NCBI RefSeq assembly: GCF_900119365.1
Contig: NZ_FPJO01000001.1
Coordinates: 124,001-188,000, forward strand
Direction: 5' to 3'
DNA from: Streptomyces atratus
GTDB lineage: Bacteria; Actinomycetota; Actinomycetes; Streptomycetales; Streptomycetaceae
DNA length: 64,000 nt
The notes beneath the pieces are model-generated. The model did no database searches. It was not told the DNA's origin and saw nothing but the letters and a program-made list of their open reading frames with translations. Below are positions 10,267-21,934 of this stretch, in pieces. The position numbers and the translations under genes are program-made. How positions within the stretch are numbered: position 1 is the first letter of the stretch; every line of letters begins with the position of its first letter.

Positions 10267-10766
10267 GTGGCGTCCCCGGGGGTGTCCTGGGTGATCCGGG
10301 TCAGCCGCTCGGCCAGCCCGGCCGCCGTTTCGTGGTCGAGGCCCTCGATCCGCACCGCGCCCTTGGCCGAGGCGGTGGTGACGGTGACCGTGGCGAGCCG
10401 GAAGAGCTGTTCGAGCGGTCCGCGCACGGTGTCCACGGTCTGGATCCGGGACATCGGGGCGATCCGCCACTCCTGCCGGAAGACCCCGGTCCTGACGTAC
10501 ACCGCTTCGTCGGTGACCTCCCAGCGGTGGGTGCGGAACCACCAGACGGGGAGGAGGACGGCGCAGCCGGTGCCGAGGACCGCGAGGACCGCGGCGGGCA
10601 GCAGCAACCAGAACCGGGCGGGCCCGATGAGCGTGCCCAGTACGGCCAGGACGAGCACGGGGGTGGCGGTCAGCAGCAGCCACTGGGCCCGCCACCACCC
10701 CACGGCCCTCGGGTCCAGCGTGTTGTTCGGCGGCCGCAGCCGCACCGTTCCCTCCCCCGTGGTCAT
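10263..10766 (-). CDS. PH domain-containing membrane protein (YdbS-like)
   Basis: A 167-residue protein with an N-terminal two-helix membrane hairpin (roughly residues 28-72) and one C-terminal bPH2 domain containing the typical run WEVTDEAVYVRTGVFRQEWR and ISRIQTVD-like PMSRIQTVDTVRGPLEQ. It is the first gene of the pair with the larger PH protein and overlaps it by four bases. pgi ends only about four bases upstream, so the pair may be transcribed with pgi. Confidence 0.85.
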   Translation of the reverse strand: MTTGEGTVRLRPPNNTLDPRAVGWWRAQWLLLTATPVLVLAVLGTLIGPARFWLLLPAAVLAVLGTGCAVLLPVWWFRTHRWEVTDEAVYVRTGVFRQEWRIAPMSRIQTVDTVRGPLEQLFRLATVTVTTASAKGAVRIEGLDHETAAGLAERLTRITQDTPGDAT

Positions 10767-10770
10767 CGGC

Positions 10771-12423
10771 TCAGCGCCCCCGGCGGGTGCGGTACGCCTC
10801 GACGAGCGCGGCGGTCGAGCTGTCCAGCTGCTCGCCCCCCTTGCCCTCGGTGAGCACCGGCTCGATCTTCTTGGCGAGGACCTTGCCGAGTTCGACGCCC
10901 CACTGGTCGAAGGAGTCGATGTTCCAGACGGCGCCCTGGACGAAGACCTTGTGCTCGTACAGCGCGATCAGCTGGCCGAGCACGGACGGGGTGAGCCGGT
11001 CGGCGAGGACCGTCGTCGTCGGGTGGTTGCCCCGGAAGGTCTTGTGCGGCACCAGTTCCTCGGCGACGCCCTCGGCACGGACCTCCTCCGGCGTCTTGCC
11101 GAAGGCCAGCGCCTGGGTCTGGGCGAAGAAGTTGGCCATCAGCAGATCGTGCTGGGCGACCAGGCCGGGCAGCAGGTCGGCGACCGGCTCGGCGAAGCCG
11201 ATGAAGTCGGCCGGGATGACCTTGGTGCCCTGGTGGATCAGCTGGTAGTAGGCGTGCTGTCCATTGGTGCCGGGGGTGCCCCAGACGACCGGTCCGGTCT
11301 GCCAGTCGACCGGATTGCCGTCCCGGTCCACGGACTTGCCGTTGGACTCCATGTCCAGCTGCTGCAAGTACGCGGTGAACTTGGACAGATAGTGGCTGTA
11401 CGGCAGCACGGCATGCGACTGGGCGTCGAAGAACGCCCCGTACCAGACGCCCAACAGGCCCATCAGCAGGGGGACGTTGGACTCGGCGGGGGCGGTACGG
11501 AAGTGCTCGTCGACGAGGTGGAAGCCGTCGAGCATCTCGCGGAACCGCTCCGGGCCGATGGCGAACATCAGCGAGAGGCCGATGGCGGAGTCGTAGGAGT
11601 AGCGGCCGCCGACCCAGTCCCAGAACTCGAACATGTTGGCGGTGTCGATGCCGAACTCCGCGACCTTGCCGGCGTTCGTGGACAGCGCCACGAAGTGCTT
11701 GGCGACCGCGTCCTGACCGGCGTTCAGACCGGTCAGCAGCCAGTTGCGGGCGGAGGTGGCGTTGGTGATGGTCTCGATCGTCGTGAAGGTCTTCGACGCG
11801 ATGACGAAGAGCGTCTCGGCCGGGTCGAGATCCCGCACCGCCTCATGGAGGTCGGCGCCGTCGACGTTGGACACGAAGCGGACGGTCAGCTCGCGGTCCG
11901 TGAAGGAGCGCAGCACCTCGTACGCCATGGCGGGGCCGAGGTCGGAGCCGCCGATGCCGATGTTGACGATGTTTTTGATGCGCTTGCCGGTGTGACCGGT
12001 CCACTCGCCCGACCTGACGCGGTCGGAGAACGCCGCCATCCGGTCGAGTACGGCGTGCACACCCGGCACCACGTTCTCGCCGTCGACCTCGATCACCGCG
12101 TCGCGCGGGGCACGCAGCGCGGTGTGCAGGACGGCGCGGTCCTCGGTGGTGTTGATCTTCTCGCCGCGGAACATCGCGTCCCGCAGCTCGGCCACCCCCG
12201 TGGCGGCGGCGAGTTCGCGCAGCAGCCGCAGCGTCTCGTCGGTGACCAGGTGCTTGGAGTAGTCGACGTAGAGATCGCCGACCGTGAGGGTGTATCCGGT
12301 GCCGCGCTGCGGATCGTCCGCGAAGAGCCGGCGCAGATGTGTCGCTCCGAGCTGCTCGCGGTGCTTGCCCAGAGCGGTCCACTCGGGCGTCTGGTTGAGC
12401 CTGGTTCGGCTTCTTGTATTCAT
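10771..12423 (-). CDS. pgi: Glucose-6-phosphate isomerase
   Basis: Interconverts glucose 6-phosphate and fructose 6-phosphate. The 550-residue protein has the two PGI signatures: [16 protein letters not shown] mid-protein and the catalytic stretch [15 protein letters not shown]. The ATG at 12423 gives [15 protein letters not shown], the expected N-terminus; no strong ribosome-binding site is visible, and the open frame further upstream is shadow of the RbpA-like gene region. The gene is close to the pentose phosphate operon, matching its role of recycling fructose 6-phosphate to Zwf. Confidence 0.95.
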   Translation of the reverse strand: MNTRSRTRLNQTPEWTALGKHREQLGATHLRRLFADDPQRGTGYTLTVGDLYVDYSKHLVTDETLRLLRELAAATGVAELRDAMFRGEKINTTEDRAVLHTALRAPRDAVIEVDGENVVPGVHAVLDRMAAFSDRVRSGEWTGHTGKRIKNIVNIGIGGSDLGPAMAYEVLRSFTDRELTVRFVSNVDGADLHEAVRDLDPAETLFVIASKTFTTIETITNATSARNWLLTGLNAGQDAVAKHFVALSTNAGKVAEFGIDTANMFEFWDWVGGRYSYDSAIGLSLMFAIGPERFREMLDGFHLVDEHFRTAPAESNVPLLMGLLGVWYGAFFDAQSHAVLPYSHYLSKFTAYLQQLDMESNGKSVDRDGNPVDWQTGPVVWGTPGTNGQHAYYQLIHQGTKVIPADFIGFAEPVADLLPGLVAQHDLLMANFFAQTQALAFGKTPEEVRAEGVAEELVPHKTFRGNHPTTTVLADRLTPSVLGQLIALYEHKVFVQGAVWNIDSFDQWGVELGKVLAKKIEPVLTEGKGGEQLDSSTAALVEAYRTRRGR

Positions 12424-12572
12424 CCCGGATATCAGCCCAATTCTTCTCGTGCCTGCAGATGCCCCGCTGCCCCTCCAACCTAATTGATCGGAGGAGCGGA
12501 CGAGGCAATGGAGACCTGCGGCACGACTGGGGCCTGTCCGACCCTGATCCGCCGGACAGGACCTGAAGCGGT

Positions 12573-12603
12573 CCGGCCGGACACCCTGTGGGTGCCCGGC
12601 CGG
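12573..12603 (-). terminator. Hairpin terminator after the RbpA-family gene
   Basis: Arms ccggccggacaccc (12573-12586) and gggtgcccggccgg (12590-12603), almost fully paired across a 3-base loop, start eight bases past the stop of the RbpA-family gene. It separates that gene from pgi on the same strand. Confidence 0.65.
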
Positions 12604-12610
12604 TGAACTT

Positions 12611-12946
12611 CTAGATTTCGCCCCGGAGTTTCGCCAGGGCCTCGGCAAGGATGGCCTCGCCGTCCGCGTCGCTGCGCCGCTCGCGCACGTATGCGAGGTG
12701 CGTCTTGTACGGCTCGGTGCGCGGCGGGTCCGGCGGGCTGTCCCGGTCCTGTCCGGCCGGGAAGCCGCAGCGCGGGCAGTCCCAAGTCTCCGGTACCTGC
12801 GCGTCACTGGCGAAGCTCGGCTGCGTCTCGTGCCCGTTCGAGCACCAGAAGGAGATGCGGAGGCGCGGCGCGGACTCGCCGCGCTCGGCCTCCCCCATCG
12901 GCCCCGCTCCGACCCGGCTTCCCCGGATCGCGTTGCCACTTGCCAC
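12611..12946 (-). CDS. RbpA-family RNA polymerase-binding protein (paralogue)
   Basis: A 111-residue protein with RbpA architecture: N-terminal arm starting [12 protein letters not shown], a central zinc-ribbon-like core ([11 protein letters not shown] ... [11 protein letters not shown]) and a C-terminal helix [18 protein letters not shown] that in RbpA contacts sigma. RbpA binds RNA polymerase and group 1/2 sigma factors to promote initiation. The core here has CxxGH and CxxC; classical RbpA of S. coelicolor differs in sequence and lies elsewhere on the chromosome, so I call this a paralogue rather than rbpA itself. GTG start at 12946 with AGGGAG upstream. Monocistronic between two hairpins. 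Confidence 0.8.
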   Translation of the reverse strand: MASGNAIRGSRVGAGPMGEAERGESAPRLRISFWCSNGHETQPSFASDAQVPETWDCPRCGFPAGQDRDSPPDPPRTEPYKTHLAYVRERRSDADGEAILAEALAKLRGEI

Positions 12947-13055
12947 GGTCGTAACTCCCTGCGTGATGGTGCTCGAAGATGCCCCAGTCTACGTAAGGCC
13001 CAACGCGCGTCCAGTGAGAGGAGTTACACCGTCACCGGGAATCGCGTACGACGGG

Positions 13056-13292
13056 TCAGTTGTCCAGCTTGATCAGCAGACCGAGCACAACAATGCACGC
13101 GAACCATCCCAGACCGACGACCACAGTGATCCGGTCGAGGTTCCGCTCGGCGACCGAGGAGCCGCCGACCGACGACTGCATGCCGCCACCGAACATGTCG
13201 GAGAGGCCGCCGCCCTTTCCCTTGTGCATCAGCACCAGCAGCATCAGCAGCAGGCTGAAGACGATCAGGGCGATCTCGAACGCCAAAATCAC
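13056..13292 (-). CDS. secG: Preprotein translocase subunit SecG
   Basis: A 78-residue inner membrane subunit of the SecYEG translocon. Two hydrophobic helices (residues 3-22 and 55-74) flank the conserved cytoplasmic loop HKGKGGGLSDMFGGGMQSS. GTG start. It is downstream of tpiA on the same strand, the arrangement seen across actinobacteria, where secG trails the gap-pgk-tpi cluster. Confidence 0.93.
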   Translation of the reverse strand: MILAFEIALIVFSLLLMLLVLMHKGKGGGLSDMFGGGMQSSVGGSSVAERNLDRITVVVGLGWFACIVVLGLLIKLDN

Positions 13293-13340
13293 GGCTGGTC
13301 CCTACTTTCCGGAATTCCTCTGGACTGCATGTGCGAACGA

Positions 13341-13375
13341 CGGGGGCCGGGAGGCTACACCCTCCACGGCCCCCG
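13341..13375 (-). terminator. Hairpin terminator between tpiA and secG
   Basis: Arms cgggggccg (13341-13349) and cggcccccg (13367-13375), with an inner ggagg/cctcc pairing, lie 33 bp after the tpiA stop and about 50 bp before the secG start. It would make secG partly independent of tpiA. Confidence 0.6.
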
Positions 13376-13407
13376 CAAGGGTACGACGGATCCGCGCTAC
13401 CGCATAC

Positions 13408-14184
13408 TCACTGGTCGCGGAAGCGGACGATCTTGACGAACTCGTCGGCGTCCAGTGCGGCACCGCCGACCAGAGCGCCGTCCACGTCGGGCTGCGCCAT
13501 GATCGCGGCGACATTGCCGGACTTCACCGAGCCGCCGTACTGGATACGGACGGCGTCGGCCAGCTCCTGCGAGTACAGCTCGGCCAGCCGGCGGCGGATC
13601 GCACCGCAGACCTCCTGGGCGTCCTCGGGGGTGGCGACCTCACCGGTGCCGATGGCCCAGACCGGCTCGTACGCGATCACGACGGACTCGGCCTGCTCGG
13701 CCGGTACGTCCTTCAGACCGCCGTCGAGCTGCGCCAGGGTGTAGGAGACCTGGTCACCGGCCTTGCGGACTTCCAGGCCCTCGCCGACGCAGAGGATCGG
13801 GGTCAGGCCGTGCTTGTACGCGGCCTTCACCTTGGCGTTGCAGATCTCGTCGGTCTCGCCGTGGTACTGCCGGCGCTCGCTGTGGCCGACGGCGACGTAG
13901 GTGCACCGCAGCTTGGCGAGCATCGGGCCGGAGATCTCGCCGGTGTACGCGCCGGAGTCGTGCGCCGAGATGTCCTGGGCGCCGTACTTGATCTTCAGCT
14001 TGTCGGCCTCGACCAGGGTCTGCACGGAGCGCAGATCGGTGAAGGGCGGCAGGACGGCGACCTCGACGACGTCGTAGTCCTTGTCGGTCAGTGCGAAGCC
14101 GAGCTTCTGGGTGTGTGCGATGGCCTCGAGGTGGTTGAGGTTCATCTTCCAGTTGCCCGCCATCAGCGGGGTACGAGTGGTCAT
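13408..14184 (-). CDS. tpiA: Triosephosphate isomerase
   Basis: Interconverts dihydroxyacetone phosphate and glyceraldehyde 3-phosphate. The 258-residue TIM barrel shows the lysine motif [13 protein letters not shown] at the start, catalytic His in [12 protein letters not shown], catalytic Glu in [13 protein letters not shown] and the phosphate-binding [11 protein letters not shown] near the end. The ATG lies six bases after the pgk stop, so pgk and tpiA are probably cotranscribed. Confidence 0.97.
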   Translation of the reverse strand: MTTRTPLMAGNWKMNLNHLEAIAHTQKLGFALTDKDYDVVEVAVLPPFTDLRSVQTLVEADKLKIKYGAQDISAHDSGAYTGEISGPMLAKLRCTYVAVGHSERRQYHGETDEICNAKVKAAYKHGLTPILCVGEGLEVRKAGDQVSYTLAQLDGGLKDVPAEQAESVVIAYEPVWAIGTGEVATPEDAQEVCGAIRRRLAELYSQELADAVRIQYGGSVKSGNVAAIMAQPDVDGALVGGAALDADEFVKIVRFRDQ

Positions 14185-14190
14185 GAAAGG

Positions 14191-15402
14191 TCAGTCCTCC
14201 AGTGCGGCGAGCCCGGGAAGCGTCTTGCCCTCGAGGTATTCGAGGCTGGCACCGCCACCGGTCGAGATGTGTCCGAATGCATTCTCGTCGAAGCCCAGGG
14301 TGCGGACGGCCGCGGCGGAGTCGCCACCGCCGACGACACTGAAGCCCGAGGAGTCGACGAGGGCCTGGGCGACGGCCCGGGTGCCCTCGGCATAGTCGGG
14401 GTGCTCGAAGACGCCCATCGGGCCGTTCCAGAAGACGGTGGCCGCGTCGGCGAGCTTCGATGCGTACAGCGTGTTGGTCTCGGGGCCGTTGTCCAGGCCG
14501 ATGAACCCGGCCGGCATGGCGTCCGCGGGCACGGTGCGGTGCTCGGTCGGGGCCTTGGCCTTGAGGTCCGGGAACTGCCCGGAGACCACGACGTCGACGG
14601 GGAGCACGAACTCCACGCCCTTGTCCTCGGCGCGCTTGAGGTACTCCAGCACCGCCGGGATCTGGTCCTCCTGGAGGAGCGAGCTGCCGACCTCGTGGCC
14701 CTGGGCCTTGAGGAAGGTGTACGCCATGCCGCCGCCGATCAGGATGCGGTCGGCGCGCTCCAGGAGGTGGTCGATGACGCCGAGCTTGTCGGAGACCTTG
14801 GAACCGCCGAGCACCACGGCGTACGGACGCTGCACGTTCTCGGTGAGCTTCTTCAGGACGCCGACCTCGGTGGCGATCAGGTCACCGGCGGCGTGCGGCA
14901 GCCGGGCCGGGAGGTCGAAGACCGAGGCGTGCTTGCGGTGCACGGCGCCGAAGCCGTCGCCCACGTACAGGTCGGCGAGCTCGGCCAGCCGGTCGGCGAA
15001 CGCGCCTCGCTCGGCGTCGTCCTTGGACGTCTCGCCGGGGTTGAAGCGGAGGTTCTCGAGGACGGCGACCTCGCCGTCCTCGAGCGCGGCGACCGTGGCG
15101 CGGGCGGACTCGTCGACCGTGTCGGTCGCGAAGGCCACGTCGGCGCCGATGAGTTCACCGAGGCGGGCGGCGGCGGGCGCCAGCGAGAAGGCCGGGTCCG
15201 GGGCGCCCTTGGGGCGGCCCAGGTGCGAGGCGACGACGACCCGCGCGCCGGCGGCGACGAGTTTCTCCACGGTCGGCTGGACGGCGCGGATACGGCCGTC
15301 GTCGGTGATGGTGGTGCCGCTCAGCGGCACGTTGAGGTCGGCGCGGACGAATACGCGCTTGCCGTTGACCCCTTCGGCGATCAGTTCGTCAATCGTCTTC
15401 AT
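14191..15402 (-). CDS. pgk: Phosphoglycerate kinase
   Basis: ATP-forming step of glycolysis from 1,3-bisphosphoglycerate. The 403-residue protein has the PGK signature [14 protein letters not shown] at residue 15, the hinge [15 protein letters not shown] near residue 200 and the nucleotide-binding [13 protein letters not shown] near the C-terminus. ATG start at 15402 following a GGAG-type site. Same strand as gap upstream, with a hairpin between them, and only six bases before tpiA. Confidence 0.97.
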   Translation of the reverse strand: MKTIDELIAEGVNGKRVFVRADLNVPLSGTTITDDGRIRAVQPTVEKLVAAGARVVVASHLGRPKGAPDPAFSLAPAAARLGELIGADVAFATDTVDESARATVAALEDGEVAVLENLRFNPGETSKDDAERGAFADRLAELADLYVGDGFGAVHRKHASVFDLPARLPHAAGDLIATEVGVLKKLTENVQRPYAVVLGGSKVSDKLGVIDHLLERADRILIGGGMAYTFLKAQGHEVGSSLLQEDQIPAVLEYLKRAEDKGVEFVLPVDVVVSGQFPDLKAKAPTEHRTVPADAMPAGFIGLDNGPETNTLYASKLADAATVFWNGPMGVFEHPDYAEGTRAVAQALVDSSGFSVVGGGDSAAAVRTLGFDENAFGHISTGGGASLEYLEGKTLPGLAALED

Positions 15403-15438
15403 CTTGCTGGACTCCTTGGAGGGCGGGAGAGCATGCGA

Positions 15439-15478
15439 CGGGGCCCGAACGGCGCGGCGTTGCGCTGTTCGAGCCCCG
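15439..15478 (-). terminator. Hairpin between gap and pgk
   Basis: Arms cggggcccgaac and gttcgagccccg (15439-15450 / 15467-15478) pair except for a small internal loop. It sits just after the gap stop and upstream of pgk, and could attenuate or terminate gap transcription, giving gap a separate, higher level. Confidence 0.5.
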
Positions 15479-15510
15479 TGCTCACATCTGAGTGCCTGCC
15501 GGTTCGACGG

Positions 15511-16536
<1,026 letters not shown>

Positions 16537-16646
16537 TTAGGTACGCGGGGTTTTCACCCCGGCGAGTTGTATGAGATGTCCCCGACCGCCTCCGACCCTA
16601 CCTCTCCGAGGGCCCCGGAGTGACATCGAACGGGGCCGGAGGAACG

Positions 16647-16686
16647 CCGGAGGCCCGTACTCCTCGGCAGGAGTACGGGCCTCCGG
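16647..16686 (-). terminator. Perfect 18-bp hairpin between whiA and gap
   Basis: A perfect 18-bp stem (16647-16664 / 16669-16686) closes a cggc loop. It lies about 100 bp after the whiA stop and about 125 bp before the gap start. The symmetry would let it work in either direction, but both neighbours run on the minus strand, so it most likely ends whiA transcription. Confidence 0.75.
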
Positions 16687-16782
16687 ATGTTCGGCCGCAC
16701 ACGCTGCGACAATTACGCAGCGTCAGCATCTCCGGGGAGCTCCGCGCGTCCCGGATACGTCCGGTTTTGTCTCCGTCGCGGG

Positions 16783-17772
16783 TCAGCCCACCAGGCCGTC
16801 GGCGAGCTCCTCGCTGAGGGTGGATTCGGTGCCCGGGATGCCCAGGTCCTGGGCCCTCTTGTCGGCCATCGCCAGCAGCCGGCGGATCCGGCCGGCGACC
16901 GCGTCCTTGGTCAGCGGCGGGTCGGCGAGCGCGCCCAGCTCCTCCAAGGAGGCCTGCTTGTGCTCCATGCGCAGCCGTCCGGCAGCCGCGAGGTGCTCGG
17001 GCACCTCCTCGCCCAGGATCTCCAGCGCGCGCCCCACCCGGGCACCCGCGGCGACCGCGGCCCGCGCGGAACGGCGCAGGTTGGCGTCGTCGAAGTTGGC
17101 GAGCCGGTTGGCCGTGGCGCGGACCTCGCGGCGCATCCGCCGCTCCTCCCAGGCCAGCACCGACTCATGGGCGCCCAGCCGGGTGAGCAGCGCGCCGATC
17201 GCGTCGCCGTCGCGGACGACGACCCGGTCCACCCCGCGCACCTCGCGGGCCTTGGCCGCGATGGAGAGCCTGCGGGCCGCGCCGACCAGTGCGAGCGCCG
17301 CCTCCGGGCCCGGGCAGGTCACCTCCAGCGAGGAGGAGCGGCCCGGCTCGGTGAGCGAGCCATGGGCCAGGAAGGCTCCGCGCCAGGCCGCCTCGGCATC
17401 GCAGGTGGCCCCCGAGACCACCTGCGGGGGCAGCCCGCGGATGGGTCGGCCGCGGCCGTCCACCAGACCGGTCTGGCGGGCCAGCTGATCGCCGCCGGCC
17501 ACCACCCGTACGACGTAGCGGGAACCGCGCCGCAGACCTCCGGGGGCCATCACGATCAGCTCCGAGCTGTGCCCGAAGATCTCGAGGATGTCCCGCTTGA
17601 GCCGACGCGCCGCCATCGCGGTGTCCAGCTCCGCCTCGATCACAATCCGGCCGCTCACCAGGTGCAGCCCACCCGCGAACCGAAGAATCGCCGAAACCTC
17701 TGCTTTCCTGCAGCAGGTCCGGGTCACGGGAAGCCGAGAGATTTCGTCCTTCACCGCCGGCGTCATCGCCAT
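16783..17772 (-). CDS. whiA: Sporulation transcription regulator WhiA
   Basis: Developmental regulator needed, with WhiB, for septation of aerial hyphae in Streptomyces. The 329-residue protein has the N-terminal LAGLIDADG-like fold without nuclease activity ([19 protein letters not shown] near residue 32) and the C-terminal helix-turn-helix around [23 protein letters not shown] at 17772 overlaps the end of yvcK by ten bases; a second ATG two codons later is possible. Together with yvcK, rapZ and uvrC it forms an overlapping operon. Confidence 0.95.
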   Translation of the reverse strand: MAMTPAVKDEISRLPVTRTCCRKAEVSAILRFAGGLHLVSGRIVIEAELDTAMAARRLKRDILEIFGHSSELIVMAPGGLRRGSRYVVRVVAGGDQLARQTGLVDGRGRPIRGLPPQVVSGATCDAEAAWRGAFLAHGSLTEPGRSSSLEVTCPGPEAALALVGAARRLSIAAKAREVRGVDRVVVRDGDAIGALLTRLGAHESVLAWEERRMRREVRATANRLANFDDANLRRSARAAVAAGARVGRALEILGEEVPEHLAAAGRLRMEHKQASLEELGALADPPLTKDAVAGRIRRLLAMADKRAQDLGIPGTESTLSEELADGLVG

Positions 17773-18797
17773 GGGCCGATCCTTCCATGCATCCGAAAAA
17801 TACGGTCGTACGCGGCGGCCAACAGCTCCGGATCATGAATCGGAACGCCGTCGGGTGAGGCCACCGGCGCCAGCTCGACCGCGGCGCCGAGCCGCTTGGC
17901 GGCATCGGCGAGGGACTCACGATCGGGCACAGCGGCTTCGTCGGCCAGCACCACGTCCAGGGCGAGTTTAGGGGCGTGTCGTCCCAAAACCTCCAAATGA
18001 CGCTGCGGGGAGAAGCCATCAGTTTCACCGGGTTGCGGTGCGAGGTTGAGCGAGAGGACCTTGCGGGCCTTGGTTTCGATGAGCGCGTCGAGCAGTTCGG
18101 GGACGAGCAGGTGCGGGATCACCGAGGAGAACCAGGACCCCGGGCCGAGCACCACCCAGTCGGCGTCGAGCACCGCGGCGACGGCCTCGGGGACGGCCGG
18201 CGGGTCGTTCGGGACGAGGTGCACGGACTGCACCTCGCCGGGGGTGAGCGCCACGGTGGCCTGGCCGCGCACGGTGTCCACGTCGTCCGGGCGGGCCGGG
18301 TCGTGGCCCCGGACCAGGGCCTGGAGCTCCAGCGGCACGGCGGACATGGGCAGCACCCGGCCGTGCGCCCCGAGGAGCCTGCCGACCAGGTCGAGTGCCT
18401 GGACGTGGTCGCCGAGCTGTTCCCAGAGGGCGACGATCAGCAGATTGCCGACCGCGTGCTCGTGCAGATCACCCTTGGACTGGAAGCGGTGCTGGATCAC
18501 CCGGGCCCAGGTCTGGCCCCAGTCGTCGTCGCCGCACAGGGCGGCGAGCGCCTTGCGCAGGTCGCCGGGCGGCAGTACGCCGAGCTCCTCGCGGAGCCGG
18601 CCGCTGGAGCCGCCGTCGTCGGCGACGGTGACCACGGCGGTGAGATCGCCGGTGATCCGGCGGAGCGACGCGAGCGACGCGGACAGCCCCATGCCGCCGC
18701 CGAGGGCGACGACCTTGGGCTGTGCGCCGCGCTTGCGGCCGGACAGCGCGGAGGTGGCTCTGCGCAGCCGCCGCAGGCGCAGATTGCGGCTGGTCAC
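17763..18797 (-). CDS. yvcK: Gluconeogenesis factor family protein YvcK/CuvA
   Basis: A 344-residue CofD-like Rossmann-fold protein that binds UDP-sugars and affects carbon flux and cell shape in other bacteria. The motif [17 protein letters not shown] near residue 30 and [16 protein letters not shown] near residue 60 are the family signatures. GTG start overlapping the rapZ stop (GTGA); its own stop overlaps whiA. The basic N-terminal extension ([20 protein letters not shown]) is variable in the family. Confidence 0.93.
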   Translation of the reverse strand: MTSRNLRLRRLRRATSALSGRKRGAQPKVVALGGGMGLSASLASLRRITGDLTAVVTVADDGGSSGRLREELGVLPPGDLRKALAALCGDDDWGQTWARVIQHRFQSKGDLHEHAVGNLLIVALWEQLGDHVQALDLVGRLLGAHGRVLPMSAVPLELQALVRGHDPARPDDVDTVRGQATVALTPGEVQSVHLVPNDPPAVPEAVAAVLDADWVVLGPGSWFSSVIPHLLVPELLDALIETKARKVLSLNLAPQPGETDGFSPQRHLEVLGRHAPKLALDVVLADEAAVPDRESLADAAKRLGAAVELAPVASPDGVPIHDPELLAAAYDRIFRMHGRIGPWR

Positions 18798-19783
18798 TCG
18801 CGCCCCATGTCCCGGTGGACGAGGACCGTCTCGATGCCTTCGGTCGCGAGCCGGGCCGCCAGCTTCTCGGACATGGCGACCGAACGGTGCTTGCCGCCGG
18901 TGCAGCCGACGGCGATCGTCACATAGCGCTTGCCCTCTCGGCGGTACCCGGCGGCGATGAGCTGGAGCAGCTCCGTGTACTGGTTGAGGAATTCCTTGGC
19001 GCCGGGCTGGTCGAAGACGTAGGCGGAGACCTCCTCGTTGAGCCCGGTGAACGGGCGCAGCTCGGGGACCCAGTGCGGGTTGGGCAGGAAGCGGCAGTCG
19101 ACCACCAGGTCGGCGTCGACCGGCAGGCCGTACTTGAAGCCGAACGACATGACCGTGGCGCGCAGCTCCGGCTCCTCGTCGCCGGCGAACTGGGCGTCCA
19201 TCTTGGCGCGCAGTTCGTGCACGTTGAGGCTGGAGGTGTCGATCACCAGGTCGGCGTCGCCGCGCAGCTCGCGCAGCAGGTCGCGCTCGGCGGCGATGCC
19301 GTCGACGATCCGGCCGTCGCCCTGGAGGGGGTGCGGGCGGCGGACCGATTCGAAGCGGCGGACGAGGGCGTCGTCGGAGGACTCCAGGAAGACGATCCGC
19401 CGGGTGACGTGCTTGGCCTCCAGGTCGGCGAGGGATTCACGGAGGTTGTCGAAGAAGCGGCGCCCGCGGACGTCGACGACGACGGCGATCCGCGCCACGT
19501 TGCCCTGCGAGCGGGCGCCGAGCTCGACCATGGTGGGGATCAGGGCGGGCGGCAGATTGTCGACGACGAACCAGCCGAGGTCCTCCAGACACTTGGCCGC
19601 CGTGCTGCGCCCGGCGCCCGACATCCCCGAGATGATCACCAGCTCGGGAATGGTCGTATTCCCGTCGCCCGTCTCGATCGTGGTGCCCGTACTCACGTGT
19701 CCTGCTCCGTCTGCTCGGTCGGTGCCGTCGTGCTCGACTTCTTGCTCGCGCTCGGCTTCGTGTTCGTTTTCACGCTCGGTCAT
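18794..19783 (-). CDS. rapZ: RNase adapter RapZ family P-loop nucleotide-binding protein
   Basis: Cytosolic P-loop protein of 329 residues; Walker A reads [19 protein letters not shown], and the C-terminal domain carries [20 protein letters not shown]. In enterobacteria RapZ delivers a small RNA to RNase E; the Streptomyces role is not settled. The first 45 residues are acidic and Glu-rich ([17 protein letters not shown]) and probably disordered; starts nearer the domain are possible. It overlaps uvrC by four bases and yvcK by four bases. Confidence 0.92.
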   Translation of the reverse strand: MTERENEHEAEREQEVEHDGTDRADGAGHVSTGTTIETGDGNTTIPELVIISGMSGAGRSTAAKCLEDLGWFVVDNLPPALIPTMVELGARSQGNVARIAVVVDVRGRRFFDNLRESLADLEAKHVTRRIVFLESSDDALVRRFESVRRPHPLQGDGRIVDGIAAERDLLRELRGDADLVIDTSSLNVHELRAKMDAQFAGDEEPELRATVMSFGFKYGLPVDADLVVDCRFLPNPHWVPELRPFTGLNEEVSAYVFDQPGAKEFLNQYTELLQLIAAGYRREGKRYVTIAVGCTGGKHRSVAMSEKLAARLATEGIETVLVHRDMGRE

Positions 19784-21816
19784 GTCGTGCTGCCCCCGTC
19801 GTCCTCTTCAATGATCTCTCCTGTCGCCGTGTTCACGGCGGGCGTGGCCGGGGCGGCCGAGGCGAGGGCGACAGCCACTGATTCCGCCGTCCTGCTGCCT
19901 ATCCCCGGAACCTCGCAGATCTCGTCGATTGTCGCCTGCTTCAGCTTCTTCACGGAGCCGAAATGCTTGATCAACGCCTGTTTCCGGGTTTCGCCGAGGC
20001 CGACGACGGCGTCCAGCGGGCTGGAGCGGATGCGTTTGGCCCGCTTGGCGCGCTGGTACGTGATCGCGAAGCGGTGGGCCTCGTCACGGACCCGCTGGAG
20101 GAGATAGAGGCCCTCGCTGGAGCGGGGCAGGACGACGGGGTCGTCGTCATCGGGCAGCCAGACCTCTTCGAGGCGCTTGGCGAGGCCGCAGACGGCGATG
20201 TCGTCGATCCCCAGCTCGTCGAGGGCCCGCTTGGCGGCGGCGACCTGCGGCTGGCCGCCGTCGACCACGACGAGCTGCGGCGGATAGGCGAACCGCTTGG
20301 GACGGCCGTCGTCCTCGCGCGGCTCGGCGTCCGGGTCGGGGGCGGTGTCCGGGTCGGATGTGGTGTCCGGGGCCGGTCCGGTCGGGGCGGGGGCCTCCTC
20401 CCACTCCCCCGTGCGCTCCTTGTCCTGGAGGTACCTCTTGAAGCGGCGGCCGATCACCTCGTGCATCGACCGGACGTCGTCCTGGCCCTCGAAGCCCTTG
20501 ATCTGGAAGCGGCGGTACTCGCTCTTGCGGGCGAGCCCGTCCTCGAAGACGACCATGGAGGCGACCACGTCGTCGCCCTGCAGGTGGGAGATGTCGAAGC
20601 ACTCGATGCGCAGCGGGGCGGTGTCGAGGCCGAGCGCCTCGGCGACCTCCTCCAGGGCGCGGGAGCGGGTGGTCAGGTCGGAGGCGCGCTTGGTCTTGTG
20701 CAGCCCCAGGGCCTGCTGGGCGTTGCGTTGGACCGTCGCCATCAGGTCCTTCTTGTCGCCGCGCTGCGGGATGCGCAGGCTGACCTGGGAGCCGCGGCGG
20801 CCGGCGAGCCACTGGGAGACCGCGTCCGGGTCCTCGGGCAGGGCCGGGACGAGGACCTCCTTGGGGACGGCGTCGCCCGCCTCCTCGCCGTACAACTGCT
20901 GGAGGGCGTGCTCGACCAGGCCGGAGGTGTCGACGTTCTCGACCTTGTCGGTGACCCAGCCGCGCTGGCCGCGCACCCGGCCGCCGCGTACGTGGAAGAT
21001 CTGGACGGCGGCTTCGAGCTCGTCCTCGGCGACCGCGATCAGGTCGGCGTCGGTGGCGTCGGCCAGCACGACGGCGCTCTTCTCCATGGCCCGCTTGAGG
21101 GCCTCCACGTCGTCGCGGAGCCGGGCCGCCCGCTCGTACTCCATCTCCTCGGCCGCCGCCATCATGTCCTTCTCCAGGCGGCGGATGTACGTACCGGTCC
21201 GGCCGGCCATGAAGTCGCAGAAGTCGTCGGCCAGTTCGCGGTGCTCCTCGGGGGTGACGCGGCCGACGCAGGGGGCCGAGCACTTGCCGATGTAGCCGAG
21301 GAGGCACGGCCGGCCGGTCCTGGCGGCGTTCCTGAAGACCCCGGCGGAGCACGTACGCACCGGGAAGACCCGGAGCATCAGGTCGACCGTCTCGCGGATC
21401 GCCCAGGCGTGACCGTACGGACCGAAGTAGCGCACGCCCTTCTTCTTGGCGCCGCGCATGACCTGGACGCGCGGGAACTCCTCGTCGAGCGTGACCGCGA
21501 GATACGGATAGCTCTTGTCGTCGCGGTACTTGACGTTGAACCGCGGGTCGAACTCCTTGATCCAGGAGTACTCCAGCTGGAGGGCCTCGACCTCCGTGGA
21601 GACGACCGTCCATTCCACCGAGGCGGCCGTGGTGACCATCGTGCGCGTACGCGGGTGGAGCGCGGCCAGGTCCTGGAAGTAGTTGGCCAGGCGCTGGCGC
21701 AGGTTCTTGGCCTTTCCGACGTAGATCACCCGGCGGCGTTCGTCGCGGAACTTGTAGACCCCCGGGGAGTCGGGGATCTGTCCCGGCTTGGGGCGGTAGC
21801 TGGAGGGGTCTGCCAT
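19780..21816 (-). CDS. uvrC: Excinuclease ABC subunit C
   Basis: Dual-incision nuclease of nucleotide excision repair, 678 residues. In order: GIY-YIG domain ([20 protein letters not shown]), cysteine cluster [16 protein letters not shown] domain ([18 protein letters not shown]), RNase H-like C-terminal nuclease ([20 protein letters not shown]) and tandem helix-hairpin-helix near the end ([36 protein letters not shown]). An acidic Pro/Asp-rich insertion (about 25 residues near 480) interrupts the nuclease domain. Start at the second Met, [20 protein letters not shown]; a Met three codons upstream is possible. First gene of the uvrC-rapZ-yvcK-whiA operon. Confidence 0.95.
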   Translation of the reverse strand: MADPSSYRPKPGQIPDSPGVYKFRDERRRVIYVGKAKNLRQRLANYFQDLAALHPRTRTMVTTAASVEWTVVSTEVEALQLEYSWIKEFDPRFNVKYRDDKSYPYLAVTLDEEFPRVQVMRGAKKKGVRYFGPYGHAWAIRETVDLMLRVFPVRTCSAGVFRNAARTGRPCLLGYIGKCSAPCVGRVTPEEHRELADDFCDFMAGRTGTYIRRLEKDMMAAAEEMEYERAARLRDDVEALKRAMEKSAVVLADATDADLIAVAEDELEAAVQIFHVRGGRVRGQRGWVTDKVENVDTSGLVEHALQQLYGEEAGDAVPKEVLVPALPEDPDAVSQWLAGRRGSQVSLRIPQRGDKKDLMATVQRNAQQALGLHKTKRASDLTTRSRALEEVAEALGLDTAPLRIECFDISHLQGDDVVASMVVFEDGLARKSEYRRFQIKGFEGQDDVRSMHEVIGRRFKRYLQDKERTGEWEEAPAPTGPAPDTTSDPDTAPDPDAEPREDDGRPKRFAYPPQLVVVDGGQPQVAAAKRALDELGIDDIAVCGLAKRLEEVWLPDDDDPVVLPRSSEGLYLLQRVRDEAHRFAITYQRAKRAKRIRSSPLDAVVGLGETRKQALIKHFGSVKKLKQATIDEICEVPGIGSRTAESVAVALASAAPATPAVNTATGEIIEEDDGGSTT

Positions 21817-21870
21817 GTGTCCCACCCTACTTGCGGGCAGTGACAGTGCGGCCGGACCGGAAGTGGTGCC

Positions 21871-21911
21871 GTGCTCCGGGGCGCGGATCGCGGGAGCGCG
21901 CCCCGGAGCAC
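21871..21911 (-). terminator. Long hairpin upstream of uvrC
   Basis: Perfect 15-bp arms gtgctccggggcgcg (21871-21885) and cgcgccccggagcac (21897-21911) around an 11-base loop. It lies between the cysteine-protease relic and uvrC, both on the minus strand, and would terminate transcripts of the relic. Confidence 0.7.
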
Positions 21912-21934
21912 GGGTCAGTGGGTGCCGCCGCCGG

